Notes: generated by a model from the sequence alone, not told the origin. A stretch of 64,000 nt of DNA from Sphingobacterium thalpophilum (GCF_038396785.1 NZ_CP151087.1:248001-312000), one strand, 5' to 3'. Positions 27,627 through 37,348 are shown, numbered from the stretch's first letter. Made by a program: numbers and translations.

Positions 27627-28817
27627 TTAGAATTCGCGGTCAACATCTTTGTCGCCACGTCCCGAGAGGTTCACAATAGCGATTTTGTTTTTGTCTTTTA
27701 GCAATTTCACCGCAAGGGCAACAGCATGGGATGATTCAATGGCCGGAATAATACCTTCCAGTCGGGAAAGTAGCTTGTAGGCTTCAATCGCTTCTGCATC
27801 TGTCACGGGGTGATAGTTTGCACGATTGCTATCTTTTAGCTGGGCATGTTGTGGCGATATCCCTGGGTAATCAAGGCCTGCAGACACCGAGGTTGACGGG
27901 ATCGGGTTGCCCTCATCATCGACCAAACAGTACGAAAAGGTTCCCTGGAATACGGTTGGTTTGCCAAAAGAAAGTGTCGCAGCTGTTTTTGGATAAGTTC
28001 CGGTTCCACCGCCTTCGCCACCATGAATTTCGACCTCATGATCATCGAGAAAACCCGAAAATAAGCCAATGGCATTTGATCCGCCACCTACACAGGCGAA
28101 GATGCTGTCTGGAAGGCGCCCTTCCTGATCAAGTATCTGCTGGCGTGCTTCCTTACCAATAACGCTTTGAAAATAGCCGACCATTTTTGGATAGGGGTGC
28201 GGGCCGACGTGCGATCCCAGTAGGTAATAAGATGTTGGATTTTCAACGTAATACATCAAGGCCGCATCGACGGCATCTTTCAATGTACGGCTACCTAAGT
28301 TGGTCGTTACAACTTCGGCGCCCAACAATTCCATGCGTTTGACGTTCAGGGCCTGGCGTGCAGCGTCGATTTCGCCCATAAATACTTTACATGGTATGTT
28401 TAACAATGCTGCCGCTGTTGCTGTTGCAACACCGTGTTGACCGGCGCCAGTTTCGGCAATGATCTCTGTTGCTCCCATTTGTTTAGCCAAAAGAATTTGA
28501 CCGATACAGTTGTTTATCTTGTGGGAACCTGTATGGTTTAAATCTTCCCGCTTTAAATAGATTTTGGAACCTACGTGTTCGCTTAAATTCTTCGCGTAAT
28601 ATAAAGGTGAGGGGCGACCGACATAATGTTTTAAGATCGCAATAAACTCTTTCTGGAATTCTTCTTTTTGGACATGACTATCGAAAAAAGCAGCCAGTTT
28701 ATTCAATTGCTCTTCCAATACCGGTGGGATGTAAGATCCGCCAAATTCTCCATATTGACCATTGTATTGAAGCATCTTCTCATTTGCTTCGACAGATGCA
28801 GCTTGTGTTAGACTCAT
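27627..28817 (-). CDS. trpB: tryptophan synthase beta chain, apart from other trp genes
   Basis: A 396-residue PLP enzyme that condenses indole and serine. LKREDLNHTGSHKINN carries the PLP lysine, IIAETGAGQHGVATA the catalytic glutamate, CVGGGSNAIGLF the phosphate loop, and VNLSGRGDKD the end motif. The stretch HGGEGGGTGTYPKTAATLSF departs from the usual GGxGxETGxHAA form, and the following TVFQGTFSYCLVDDEGNP is also atypical, though the active-site residues are kept. No other trp gene is in the window, so this may be a stand-alone or second copy. It follows lgt after a terminator. Confidence 0.93.
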   Translation of the reverse strand: MSLTQAASVEANEKMLQYNGQYGEFGGSYIPPVLEEQLNKLAAFFDSHVQKEEFQKEFIAILKHYVGRPSPLYYAKNLSEHVGSKIYLKREDLNHTGSHKINNCIGQILLAKQMGATEIIAETGAGQHGVATATAAALLNIPCKVFMGEIDAARQALNVKRMELLGAEVVTTNLGSRTLKDAVDAALMYYVENPTSYYLLGSHVGPHPYPKMVGYFQSVIGKEARQQILDQEGRLPDSIFACVGGGSNAIGLFSGFLDDHEVEIHGGEGGGTGTYPKTAATLSFGKPTVFQGTFSYCLVDDEGNPIPSTSVSAGLDYPGISPQHAQLKDSNRANYHPVTDAEAIEAYKLLSRLEGIIPAIESSHAVALAVKLLKDKNKIAIVNLSGRGDKDVDREF

Positions 28818-28891
28818 TTTAGGCTTATGTTTCTTGTTGTAAAAAGATATATTATTTATTGAAGCCTAATATAGTAATCTTTGCAGGTATA

Positions 28892-28928
28892 GAAAAAAAA
28901 CAAGGCATCTTTTCTAGAAAAGATGCCT
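28892..28928 (-). terminator. terminator of lgt
   Basis: AGGCATCTTTT and AAAAGATGCCT (28903-28928) form an 11-bp stem; the minus strand continues TTGTTTTTTTTC. It lies 43 bases after the lgt stop. Confidence 0.9.
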
Positions 28929-28971
28929 GTAAAATCTTGTATTTGCAAACAAGGATATATTGCAGCCTGTT

Positions 28972-29787
28972 TTAAGCTTTGGTTTTCCGGAAGATAAAGT
29001 AGAAGCCCACCAGGATAAAAGGTATACTCAGTAATTGGCCCATGTTTAAAGCCATACTTTGCTCGAAAGCTTCCTGGTCAATTTTAAAATGTTCCAAGAC
29101 CATGCGTGCACCAAATAATAGGACCATGAATATGCCAAATAATTGGCCTTTTTGGCGATTGGGATTTGATTTGAATAGGGAACCAATGATAATAAAGATC
29201 AAAATATAGGCGATTGCTTCATAAAGCTGCCCAGGGTGGCGTGGTACATTGTCTACACGTTCGAACACGATAGCCCAGGGTAGATCTGTAGGTGTGCCAA
29301 TAATTTCGGAATTGAAGAAATTTCCGATACGGATAAGTGCACCGGCAATAGGGACTACAACGACCAATCGGTCCGCTAACCACAAGAAGTCGGTTTTTGT
29401 TTTTCTGCAGAATAAATAGAGTGCGAGGATAATTCCGATGGCGCCGCCATGGGAAGCCAATCCTGCGAAGCCGGTAATATGAAATCCTGTTTTATCCCAT
29501 TTGAATGGCAGGAAGATTTCAAGTATATGATCTTTGTAATAGTCAAAATCGTAAAATAGGCAGTGTCCTAATCGTGCTCCGATCAAAGTGCCCAGAAAAA
29601 TATAAATTGAAAGCTGATCCAACTGTTCCTGTGTGCGGCCTTCCTTTTTGAATATACGCAACATGATCACGTATGAAACAAAAAATGCTAACAACCAGCA
29701 TAAGGCATAATAGCGAAGGGCAAAAGCGCCAAAGTTGAACATTTCGGGGTCAATATTCCAATGTATTGCACTTAATATTGAATTCAT
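28972..29787 (-). CDS. lgt: prolipoprotein diacylglyceryl transferase
   Basis: A 271-residue inner-membrane enzyme that adds diacylglycerol to the lipobox cysteine of prolipoproteins. About seven membrane segments are visible. The signature RIGNFFNSEIIGTPTDLPWA contains the key arginine, asparagine and glutamate; ASHGGAIGIILALYL holds the essential HGG motif; RHPGQLYEA follows. It serves the several lipoproteins encoded in this window. It is monocistronic: a terminator follows and the M42 peptidase upstream is divergent. Confidence 0.96.
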   Translation of the reverse strand: MNSILSAIHWNIDPEMFNFGAFALRYYALCWLLAFFVSYVIMLRIFKKEGRTQEQLDQLSIYIFLGTLIGARLGHCLFYDFDYYKDHILEIFLPFKWDKTGFHITGFAGLASHGGAIGIILALYLFCRKTKTDFLWLADRLVVVVPIAGALIRIGNFFNSEIIGTPTDLPWAIVFERVDNVPRHPGQLYEAIAYILIFIIIGSLFKSNPNRQKGQLFGIFMVLLFGARMVLEHFKIDQEAFEQSMALNMGQLLSIPFILVGFYFIFRKTKA

Positions 29788-30000
29788 AAATTTTATAGCT
29801 TTTTAAATTACTTTGAAGTAAAGATAAGCTTTAATCTCATTTTTTTATTCCTACAATTTGTTTTTAAGCAGAATATCATTGGGCTGCGGATCTAATTCAT
29901 TCATCGTGAACAAAATATTGTCTTTTGCGGATCCTTTTTACTTAAAGAGGAGCGTATAACCTAAAATAAATTGCGCAAACAATATTTCAAAAAACATTTT

Positions 30001-30008
30001 TACTTTTG
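30001..30008 (+). promoter_or_regulatory. -7 box before the M42 peptidase gene
   Basis: TACTTTTG matches TAnnTTTG exactly and lies 51 bases before the ATG. No good -33 element stands at the standard distance. Confidence 0.45.
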
Positions 30009-30059
30009 CATTTCATTGAAATTTTCATATTTTGACGAAAGTAAAAAGAAAAGGAAAAG

Positions 30060-31178
30060 ATGGCAGAAAAAAACAAGAAAAAAGAGCCGAAGCACGACGC
30101 GGTTGTGACGAAAGATTCGCTTTCATTTTTTGAGAAATATATCAATAATGCTTCTCCTACAGGATTTGAGTGGGAAGGACAGCGCCTGTGGTTGGATTAT
30201 TTGAAGCCTTATGTTGATGATACATTCGTTGACAACTACGGTACAGCTGTAGGGGTAATCAATCCAAAAGCGGAGTATAAGGTCGTTATAGAGGCTCATG
30301 CGGATGAGATTTCTTGGTTTGTCAATTACATTACCAAAGACGGACTGATCTATGTAATACGTAACGGTGGTTCAGATCACCAGATTGCGCCGTCTAAGCG
30401 CGTGAATATTCATACGGAAAAGGGCATTGTCAAAGCGGTATTCGGCTGGCCGGCAATTCATACGCGTTCGGGAGAGAAAGAAGAAAATCCTTCGCTGAAA
30501 AATATCTTTTTGGACTGTGGCTGTAGTACCAAAGAAGAGGTTGAAGCCTTGGGAATACATGTCGGTTGTGTCATTACATACGAAGATACATTCTCTATCC
30601 TTAACGACCGTTATTATGTTGGGCGGGCTATGGACAATCGTGCCGGTGGTTTTATGATCGCTGAGGTTGCTCGTTTGCTAAAAGAGAATAAAAAGAAATT
30701 GCCATTTGGATTATATATCGTAAATTCGGTGCAAGAAGAGATTGGTTTACGCGGTGCCGAAATGATTGCAGATCGTATCAAACCGAATGTCGCCATCGTA
30801 ACCGATGTGACACATGATACGCAAACTCCGATGATCAATAAGATCACGCAGGGCGATCTATTTTCAGGGAAAGGTCCGGTATTGTCCTACGCTCCAGCGG
30901 TTCAGATCAATCTGAATAAACTGTTGGTTAAGGTTGCTGAGAAGAATAATATTCCTTTCCAGCGTCAGGCTTCTTCTCGTTTTACAGGAACTGATACGGA
31001 TGCATTTGCCTATAGCAATGGTGGTGTACCGTCTGCATTGATTTCTTTACCACTCCGTTATATGCACACAACAGTGGAGATGGTGCACAAGGAAGATGTG
31101 GATAACGTGATCCGGTTGATCTACGAAACATTATTGAATATTGAGAACGGACAAGATTTTAGAACATTTACAAAGTAG
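30060..31178 (+). CDS. M42 family metallopeptidase (glutamyl aminopeptidase/endoglucanase M type)
   Basis: A 372-residue cytoplasmic co-catalytic zinc peptidase. The metal and active-site residues are in order: EAHADEISW (His, Asp), RAMDNRAGGF (bridging Asp), VQEEIGLRGA (catalytic Glu and metal Glu), VTDVTHDT (Asp), and LRYMHTTVEMVH (His). The lysine-rich first 15 residues are an extra basic tail. Members form tetrahedral dodecamers that trim peptides. The DUF3467 gene follows after 36 bases and is probably co-transcribed. Confidence 0.93.
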   Translation: MAEKNKKKEPKHDAVVTKDSLSFFEKYINNASPTGFEWEGQRLWLDYLKPYVDDTFVDNYGTAVGVINPKAEYKVVIEAHADEISWFVNYITKDGLIYVIRNGGSDHQIAPSKRVNIHTEKGIVKAVFGWPAIHTRSGEKEENPSLKNIFLDCGCSTKEEVEALGIHVGCVITYEDTFSILNDRYYVGRAMDNRAGGFMIAEVARLLKENKKKLPFGLYIVNSVQEEIGLRGAEMIADRIKPNVAIVTDVTHDTQTPMINKITQGDLFSGKGPVLSYAPAVQINLNKLLVKVAEKNNIPFQRQASSRFTGTDTDAFAYSNGGVPSALISLPLRYMHTTVEMVHKEDVDNVIRLIYETLLNIENGQDFRTFTK

Positions 31179-31214
31179 AATTTAAGAATATATTAACTTA
31201 TCATTAGAATTATT

Positions 31215-31556
31215 ATGGAAAATAACCAAAATCAAAACGAATTGAGCATCGAGTTGACAGAAGAAGTAGCAGAAGGAACCTACTCAAATCTTGCGATTAT
31301 CACTCACTCTAATACTGAATTTGTGGTTGACTTTATCCGTGTGATGCCAGGAGTGCCAAAAGCAAAAGTGAAATCAAGAATCGTTTTGACTCCAGAGCAT
31401 GCAAAACGCTTGTTAGGTGCATTGGTTGATAACGTGAACCGTTTCGAAGCATTAAATGGCCCAATTAAAATGGACTTAGGTGTTGCTGAACAACCTCAAC
31501 AAGGTGGTGATCCTACAGTTGCATTCCCTTTTGGAACGCCACAAGGTCAAGCATAG
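31215..31556 (+). CDS. DUF3467 domain protein
   Basis: A 113-residue protein of a widespread family without an established role. The core LSIELTEEVAEGTYSNLAII, then HSNTEFVVDFIRVMPGVPKA and RIVLTPEHAKRLLGALVDN, covers residues 10-82; the C-terminal tail is low in complexity (QQGGDPTVAFPFGTP). No signal peptide. It follows the M42 peptidase gene and is closed by a terminator. Confidence 0.88.
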   Translation: MENNQNQNELSIELTEEVAEGTYSNLAIITHSNTEFVVDFIRVMPGVPKAKVKSRIVLTPEHAKRLLGALVDNVNRFEALNGPIKMDLGVAEQPQQGGDPTVAFPFGTPQGQA

Positions 31557-31582
31557 TTGATTGCAGCTATCATTGAGATATC

Positions 31583-31614
31583 AAAAGCGCCAATTGAACA
31601 TTGGCGCTTTTTTT
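31583..31614 (+). terminator. terminator after the DUF3467 gene
   Basis: AAAAGCGCCAAT and ATTGGCGCTTTT form a 12-bp stem, followed by more T residues. Confidence 0.9.
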
Positions 31615-31889
31615 ATGATGTTATTTTTAGGAAGCGCCTAACTTTAGCCGCGTAGCTGATTCTTCGAGATTCATCGGCTGATTCTTCTTTTCCATTCTGA
31701 CCGGCTCTTGGAAGGAATTTTCTAGGCATATTGGCTATGCCTGCGAACTAAAACGGATAAAGTTTGTTATCTATGGATATTGGCGCCTGTAGTCGATGCG
31801 CCATACCTGGTATATTACCTGTGGCCAGCCCTTGTGCCTGGCCTTTACTTTTACTAAATTTAGATAACTAATTCAAAAAGGAGATTTAT
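31615..31889. other. non-coding interval before the GNAT/nitrilase gene
   Basis: No supported reading frame. Near its end a TTG, a 20-base spacer and TAAATTTA (about 31829-31859) form a near-consensus promoter, and AAAAAGGAG stands at about 31875-31883, seven to eight bases before the next ATG, an unusually good ribosome binding site for this genome. Confidence 0.4.
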
Positions 31890-33398
31890 ATGGATATTCA
31901 AGTGCGGAACTTGACAAAGAAGGATTATGTTGATTTGAAACGATCGATGGAACAGGCTTATGATGGTGCAGGTGAGACCTGGTCAAAGGAAAATATTCAG
32001 GATTTGATTGATATATTTCCCGAAGGGCAATTATGTGTGGAGATTGATGGACATGTCGTTGCCTGTGCCTTGTCCATTATCCTGAATTCAAAAAAGAATA
32101 ATATTTACGATAGCTATTATGAGATTATCGATGATGGTAAGTTTACCAAGCATAGTGATGATGGAGACACCCTTTACGGGATAGAAGTGTTTGTTCATCC
32201 GGCACATCGGGCGTTACGTCTCGGCCGGCGTCTCTATGATGCGCGAAAGGAGCTGTGTGAACAGATGAACCTCAAATGTATTGTTGCCGGGGGCCGTATT
32301 CCCAATTACCATAACTATGCGGATAAAATGAGTCCGCGGGTTTACATCGAGAAAGTCAAACGCAAGGAGATCTATGATCCGACGCTGACCTTTCAGCTTT
32401 CAAATGATTTTCATGTCAAAAAAATACTCAAGCATTATCTGCCTGAAGATGCTGAATCGATGGAGTTTGCTACCCTGTTGGAATGGAATAATATTTATTA
32501 TGAGTCAGAGACACGGTCCATTTCGACCACCAAGCAGACGATCCGTTTGGGGCTGGTGCAATGGCAGATGCGTTTGTTTGATAATCTGGAGGCATTTTAT
32601 GATCAGATCGAGTTTTTTGTGGATACCGTGAGTGATTATGGAACAGATTTTATCATGTTTCCGGAATTTTTCAATACGCCACTCATGAGCCCTTATAACG
32701 ATCTTCCCGAGCGCCTGGCGATGGAAAGGCTTGCGCAGCATACCTCCGAGATTATCGATCGCATTCAACAGTTTGCTGTTTCCTACAACGTCAATATCAT
32801 TGCAGGGTCGATGCCTTTGATGGAAAACAAAAAGCTCTATAATGTTTCCTACCTCTGTCATCGCAACGGTAAGCTGGATGAGTTTAAAAAAATTCACATC
32901 ACCCCAAATGAATTTAAATATTATGGTATGGTGGGCGGAAGTGAGGTAAAGGTGTTTGACACCGATTGTGGTAAAGTGGGACTGTTGATCTGTTACGATG
33001 TAGAGTTTCCTGAACTGAGCCGTATTTTGGCCGATCAGGGGATGCAGATCCTATTTGTGCCCTTTATGACGGATACCCAAAACGGATACATCCGGGTGCG
33101 TACCTGTGCGCAGGCTAGGGCGATAGAAAATGAATGTTATGTGGCTATTGCAGGCTCCGTGGGCAATTTGCCGCGTGTGAATAATATGGATATACAATAT
33201 TCGCAGTCCGCTGTTTTTACCCCTTCGGACTTTGCTTTTCCCAATAATGCCATTAAAGCTGAGGCGACACCGAATGCCGAGATGGTGCTTATTGCGGACG
33301 TTGATCTTTATGCCCTGCGAGACCTACATGAGTACGGTACCGTTAAAGTCAAGAAGGATAGACGGAAGGATTTGTATGAAGTGAAACTTTTGAAGTAA
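31890..33398 (+). CDS. fusion of GNAT acetyltransferase and carbon-nitrogen hydrolase
   Basis: A 502-residue two-domain protein. Residues 1 to about 170 are a GNAT domain, with GIEVFVHPAHRALRLGRRLY as the acetyl-CoA loop. Residues about 220-490 are a nitrilase-type amidohydrolase with the Glu-Lys-Cys triad in DFIMFPEFFN, FKKIHITPNEF and VGLLICYDVEFPE. Such fusions are known in several phyla; the hydrolase may act on an amide such as a dipeptide or N-carbamoyl compound, but the substrate is unknown. It is cytoplasmic. The M13 peptidase gene follows 29 bases later. Confidence 0.9.
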   Translation: MDIQVRNLTKKDYVDLKRSMEQAYDGAGETWSKENIQDLIDIFPEGQLCVEIDGHVVACALSIILNSKKNNIYDSYYEIIDDGKFTKHSDDGDTLYGIEVFVHPAHRALRLGRRLYDARKELCEQMNLKCIVAGGRIPNYHNYADKMSPRVYIEKVKRKEIYDPTLTFQLSNDFHVKKILKHYLPEDAESMEFATLLEWNNIYYESETRSISTTKQTIRLGLVQWQMRLFDNLEAFYDQIEFFVDTVSDYGTDFIMFPEFFNTPLMSPYNDLPERLAMERLAQHTSEIIDRIQQFAVSYNVNIIAGSMPLMENKKLYNVSYLCHRNGKLDEFKKIHITPNEFKYYGMVGGSEVKVFDTDCGKVGLLICYDVEFPELSRILADQGMQILFVPFMTDTQNGYIRVRTCAQARAIENECYVAIAGSVGNLPRVNNMDIQYSQSAVFTPSDFAFPNNAIKAEATPNAEMVLIADVDLYALRDLHEYGTVKVKKDRRKDLYEVKLLK

Positions 33399-33427
33399 AT
33401 TTAAATACGCTTTTAATCTCTTAAAAT

Positions 33428-35470
33428 ATGATACAAAAAGTCAAATGGGGGACGCTATCCATGGTCTTAATGCTGATGTCATGTCAGTCAAATAAGAAAA
33501 GCGATACTGCTCAGGAGGTCCGCACAAATTTTTTTGATGTCTCAGGCATGGATACCACCGTGAATCCAGGAGATAATTTCTTCCAATATGCAAATGGGAG
33601 CTGGATGAAAAATACCCAGATCCCGGCTTCTGAAACTGGCTGGGGTTCATTTTATATTCTTGCTGATGAAAACCTGGCAAACCTGAAATCTATTTTGGAA
33701 GGTGCGGCGAAGTCTGACAACAAAAAAGGTTCCGATCAGCAAAAGGCCGGCGATTTCTTTGCGAGTGGTATGGATACGGTGACGATTGATAAATTGGGCG
33801 CGAAACCAATCGAAGGGGCCATCAAAAAAATCAATGGGTTGAAAAGTATCGATGAATTGATCGCTTATGCTGCGGATGGATTTAAAGAGGGTGATGGTGA
33901 TCTTTTTACATTTTATGTGGCCGCAGATGACCGGATCAGCACTAAAAATGCATTGCAATTTTTTCAGGGAGGACTCAACCTGCCTGAAGCAAGTTATTAC
34001 TTAGATCAGGATGACAAAGCGAAGAAAATCCGGGAGGCCTATGTTGCGTATCTGGTAAAATTATTCGGGCTGATCGGCGAAGGGGCAAATGCAAAAAAGT
34101 CGGCGGAGGAAGTGCTGCGCTTGGAAACAGAAATTGCCAAATCGCATGCTACACCGGTGGAATTGCGGGATCCCATCAAAAACTACCATAAATTTGCGGT
34201 GCAGGAATTTCAGAAACAAACGCCAAACCTCAATTGGAAGGATATTTTGCAACGCTTGGATGTGAAGACCGATACCATTTTGGTACAGCAACCTAAATTT
34301 TATCTTGCGCTAAATAATTTGTTGAAATCACAGTCCTTAGCTAGTTGGAAAACAAAACTAAAAGCAGATTTAGCGAATGCTTCTGCGACGGCACTGAGCA
34401 AAGGTTTCAGGGATGCAAAGTTTGAATTATTCGGAAAAACCCTAAATGGACAGAAACAGGAGAAAGAGCGTTGGAAGCTGATGGTGAGCTCGGCCGACGA
34501 GAACCTTGGCGAGATTGTCGGAAAGTTGTATGTGGATGAGTATTTTAAACCCGAAGCAAAAAAACGAATGCTCGAATTGGTTGACAATTTGCAAAAAGTC
34601 TATAAGAGCCGGATTGAGAAATTGGACTGGATGACACCTGAAACCAAAAAGAAAGCGATTGAAAAATTGGAAGCGTTCACCAAAAAAATCGGCTATCCCG
34701 AGAAGTGGAAAGATTATAGTGACGTGGAGGTAGCCAAAGATACCTACTATGCCAACTTGCAGTCTGCTGCAAAGCATGCCTATAAAGAAATGGCGGGTAA
34801 AATCGGCAAACCGGTTGACAAGGCCGAATGGCTGATGACGACACCTACGGTGAATGCCTATTACAATCCACCATATAATGAAATTGTATTCCCGGCTGGG
34901 ATCTTGCAGTTCCCATTCTTCGATGCCAACGCGGACGATGCGATCAATTATGGCGCTATCGGTGCCGTTATCGGACACGAGATGACACATGGTTTTGATG
35001 ATCAGGGGCGTCAATATGATAAAGACGGTAACTTGAACGATTGGTGGACGGCAGTGGATGCGAAACAGTTTACGGAACGCGCCAATCAGGTAGCGAAGTT
35101 ATATGGTGGTTTTACGCTGTTAGACAATCAACATGTAAACGGTGAGCTTACGCTAGGTGAAAATCTGGCGGACATCGGCGGTTTAAATATTGCCTATGAT
35201 GCTTTCAAATTAACCAAGCAAGGGCAGGGGCAGGATAAAATTGATGGCTTTACACCAGATCAACGTTTCTTCCTGAGTTTTGCGCAAGTGTGGCGCGTAA
35301 AGAGCAGCGATGAGCGTATGCGGTTACGTTTAAAAGTTGATCCACATAGCCCCGAACAATTTCGGGTAAATGGTCCCGTATACAATATGGAGGCCTTCTA
35401 TAAAGCATTTAATGTACAGCCTACGGCAAAAATGTATGTAGCACCTGAGAAGAGAATTTTGGTTTGGTAA
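33428..35470 (+). CDS. M13 family zinc metallopeptidase, lipoprotein
   Basis: A 680-residue neprilysin/PepO-like enzyme. The signal peptide ends in a lipobox (LSMVLMLMSC), so it is lipid-anchored outside the cytoplasm. The zinc site GHEMTHGFDDQGRQYDKDGN gives HExxH; ENLADIGGLNIAYDAF supplies the third zinc ligand (ExxxD); NAYYNPPYNEIVFPAGIL is the substrate-binding strand typical of M13. It cuts small peptides in the periplasm or at the surface. A strong hairpin follows the stop. Confidence 0.94.
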   Translation: MIQKVKWGTLSMVLMLMSCQSNKKSDTAQEVRTNFFDVSGMDTTVNPGDNFFQYANGSWMKNTQIPASETGWGSFYILADENLANLKSILEGAAKSDNKKGSDQQKAGDFFASGMDTVTIDKLGAKPIEGAIKKINGLKSIDELIAYAADGFKEGDGDLFTFYVAADDRISTKNALQFFQGGLNLPEASYYLDQDDKAKKIREAYVAYLVKLFGLIGEGANAKKSAEEVLRLETEIAKSHATPVELRDPIKNYHKFAVQEFQKQTPNLNWKDILQRLDVKTDTILVQQPKFYLALNNLLKSQSLASWKTKLKADLANASATALSKGFRDAKFELFGKTLNGQKQEKERWKLMVSSADENLGEIVGKLYVDEYFKPEAKKRMLELVDNLQKVYKSRIEKLDWMTPETKKKAIEKLEAFTKKIGYPEKWKDYSDVEVAKDTYYANLQSAAKHAYKEMAGKIGKPVDKAEWLMTTPTVNAYYNPPYNEIVFPAGILQFPFFDANADDAINYGAIGAVIGHEMTHGFDDQGRQYDKDGNLNDWWTAVDAKQFTERANQVAKLYGGFTLLDNQHVNGELTLGENLADIGGLNIAYDAFKLTKQGQGQDKIDGFTPDQRFFLSFAQVWRVKSSDERMRLRLKVDPHSPEQFRVNGPVYNMEAFYKAFNVQPTAKMYVAPEKRILVW

Positions 35471-35484
35471 GCGAAAACAGGGGT

Positions 35485-35524
35485 GAACAGCATTGTCCCG
35501 ATACGGATTAAGACAATGCTGTTC
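35485..35524 (+). terminator. perfect hairpin after the M13 peptidase gene
   Basis: GAACAGCATTGTC (35485-35497) is complementary to 35512-35524, a 13-bp stem with a 14-base loop. No T run follows, so it may be a weak terminator or an mRNA 3' stabiliser. Confidence 0.45.
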
Positions 35525-35565
35525 AACTCATAACGTTTAAATGGAAACGAAAAAGTAAATTTGTC

Positions 35566-35596
35566 TTTGAATTATGATAAAAACTGATTACTTTTG
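35566..35596 (+). promoter_or_regulatory. promoter of rplU-rpmA
   Basis: TTTG (35566-35569), a spacer of exactly 19 bases and TACTTTTG (35589-35596), 34 bases before the rplU ATG. This is the best consensus promoter in the window. Confidence 0.8.
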
Positions 35597-35630
35597 CCCT
35601 TCATTTAATAACACATTTAATTAATTAACA

Positions 35631-35942
35631 ATGTACGCAATAGTAAATATAGCAGGACAGCAATTTAAGGTTGCAAAAGACCAGTTCCTTTTTGTACACC
35701 GTTTACAAGGAGATGAAGGCGCTAGTATTGAATTTGACAATGTATTGTTAGCAGAAGACGGTGGTAAATTTACCATTGGTACACCTAGCGTTGCTGGTGC
35801 AAAAGTTTCGGCTAAAATTTTGTCTCATTTAAAAGGCGATAAAGTTATCGTTTTCAAGAAAAAACGTCGTAAAGGCTACAAAAAGAAAAACGGTCACCGT
35901 CAACAATTTTCTAAAATCCAGATCACTGGTATTACGTTATAA
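35631..35942 (+). CDS. rplU: 50S ribosomal protein L21
   Basis: A 103-residue ribosomal protein of normal length. [20 protein letters not shown] is the characteristic start, and the lysine-rich [20 protein letters not shown] near the end is the rRNA-binding signature, followed by [11 protein letters not shown]. Followed by rpmA after 44 bases, the common rplU-rpmA pair, with a shared promoter upstream and a shared terminator. Confidence 0.97.
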   Translation: MYAIVNIAGQQFKVAKDQFLFVHRLQGDEGASIEFDNVLLAEDGGKFTIGTPSVAGAKVSAKILSHLKGDKVIVFKKKRRKGYKKKNGHRQQFSKIQITGITL

Positions 35943-35986
35943 TTGAATTTTTAATCAGACAAATAGTCTTAAATTAAGATAAAGAA

Positions 35987-36250
35987 ATGGCACACAAAAA
36001 AGGTGCGGGTAGTTCTAAGAACGGCCGTGAGTCACATAGCAAGCGTTTAGGTATCAAAATCTTCGGTGGTCAACAAGCAATCGCTGGTAACATCATCGTA
36101 CGCCAACGCGGTACACAACACAATCCTGACACAAACGTTGGTATTGGTAAAGACCACACATTGTTCGCTTTAGTAGACGGTAAAGTAGTTTTCCGTAAAA
36201 AAGCTAACAATAAATCTTATGTATCTGTAGTTCCTACAGAACAAGCGTAA
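35987..36250 (+). CDS. rpmA: 50S ribosomal protein L27
   Basis: An 87-residue ribosomal protein. [20 protein letters not shown], then [20 protein letters not shown] and [20 protein letters not shown] make up the known L27 sequence; the flexible N-terminus reaches the peptidyl transferase centre. There is no N-terminal extension of the Firmicutes type that needs cleavage. A terminator lies 19 bases after the stop. Confidence 0.97.
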   Translation: MAHKKGAGSSKNGRESHSKRLGIKIFGGQQAIAGNIIVRQRGTQHNPDTNVGIGKDHTLFALVDGKVVFRKKANNKSYVSVVPTEQA

Positions 36251-36269
36251 GGTTTTGCAACAATATTGG

Positions 36270-36298
36270 AAGGCATCAAGAAATTGATGCCTTTTTTT
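36270..36298 (+). terminator. terminator of rplU-rpmA
   Basis: AAGGCATCAA and TTGATGCCTT form a 10-bp stem followed by TTTTT. Confidence 0.9.
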
Positions 36299-36599
36299 GT
36301 TTGTCTGTTCTCCCATGGATCTACCCTTGGGCAATATGAACGAAATCGGATGCTACTTGCTGCACTTTCGTTGCACAGAGCCACTGTTGGCAATATCGTT
36401 GACCCGCAGCGCTGCTGCCCCGCCAATTTATCGGAGTTGGTAATGAGTGCGTTAAGGTTTTGGTTTTATTTAAATTGTTATTTTCTGTTAAATGTAAAGC
36501 TTTGGTACAATTTTTATAAAGGATAGGTGTTTTTAAGACAATAGGCGAAACATTCCGGAATACCATTGGATGCAAGCACGATTGAATAAATACTTACAT
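36299..36599. other. non-coding interval before the barrel lipoprotein gene
   Basis: About 300 bases with no supported gene, RNA or repeat. The plus-strand frame that covers it has no protein character. The last 120 bases are AT-rich and should hold the promoter of the gene at 36600. Confidence 0.4.
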
Positions 36600-37343
36600 A
36601 TGAGATACAACAAGTTTGGATATGGTTTGTGTGCCGGGTTATTTGCCTGTTCATTTTATTCCTGTAGTTCGATTTACATGCCTAATGTGCCTTCAGCGCC
36701 GATGTTTACAGAAGCTGGGGAGGTATATGTTTCCGGTAATATCAATACAAAGGCTAATGTATCGGCCAACCTGGGGGTAGCCGTAACCGATCATGTAGCT
36801 GTCATTGCCAATGGTTCCTATGTGGATAATAAATCCAATATCAAAGACTATGCGCAAAAGATGGGCGAAGCGGGGGTTGGCTATTATACACGCTTTGGTC
36901 GGAAAAATAATCGTGTATTTGAGGTTTACGGGGGGTATGGGCTAGGCAATACCAGTGTGGTTGATAAGCGTTCGTCGACGATGGGACAAGCTATTGTGGA
37001 AACGAAGGATATGGATTTTGAAAAGGTGTTTGTGCAGGTAAACTTTTCATCGGAGAAAAAGGATGCCCTAAAGTTGTTTGGCAACCGGTACGATATCGAT
37101 TACGGTACCATCATTCGGTTGAGCAATATGCGGATGAAGAATTTCGCTATTGATGGTCTTCCGGCAGAGAAAGAAGACAATATGCTTATTGAACCTGTAT
37201 TTTATACAAGGATGGGCTTAGGGAAAGGATGGAAGCTGCAATATACGAACGGTATGGTATTTGGTTTTAAAAGTAATACCTATTTAAAAGCAGGGTACCC
37301 ATTGTTTACACTGGGAGTTTTATATAAATTTGGAGGAAAATAG
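36600..37343 (+). CDS. lipoprotein with outer membrane beta-barrel character
   Basis: A 247-residue protein from the ATG at 36600; an in-frame ATG at 36570 would add ten polar residues before the signal and is less likely. The signal is GLCAGLFACSFYSCSS, with cysteines that fit a loose lipobox. The mature part alternates hydrophobic and polar residues in short strands (VSGNINTKANVSANLGVAV, VFEVYGGYGLGN, TLGVLYKFGGK at the end), as in small beta-barrels. The function is not known. The next lipoprotein gene begins five bases after its stop. Confidence 0.65.
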   Translation: MRYNKFGYGLCAGLFACSFYSCSSIYMPNVPSAPMFTEAGEVYVSGNINTKANVSANLGVAVTDHVAVIANGSYVDNKSNIKDYAQKMGEAGVGYYTRFGRKNNRVFEVYGGYGLGNTSVVDKRSSTMGQAIVETKDMDFEKVFVQVNFSSEKKDALKLFGNRYDIDYGTIIRLSNMRMKNFAIDGLPAEKEDNMLIEPVFYTRMGLGKGWKLQYTNGMVFGFKSNTYLKAGYPLFTLGVLYKFGGK

Positions 37344-37348
37344 GGATT

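Noticed and set aside
36266..36526. 86-residue plus-strand frame after rpmA
   Set aside because: It runs through the terminator and has no protein character or convincing start.
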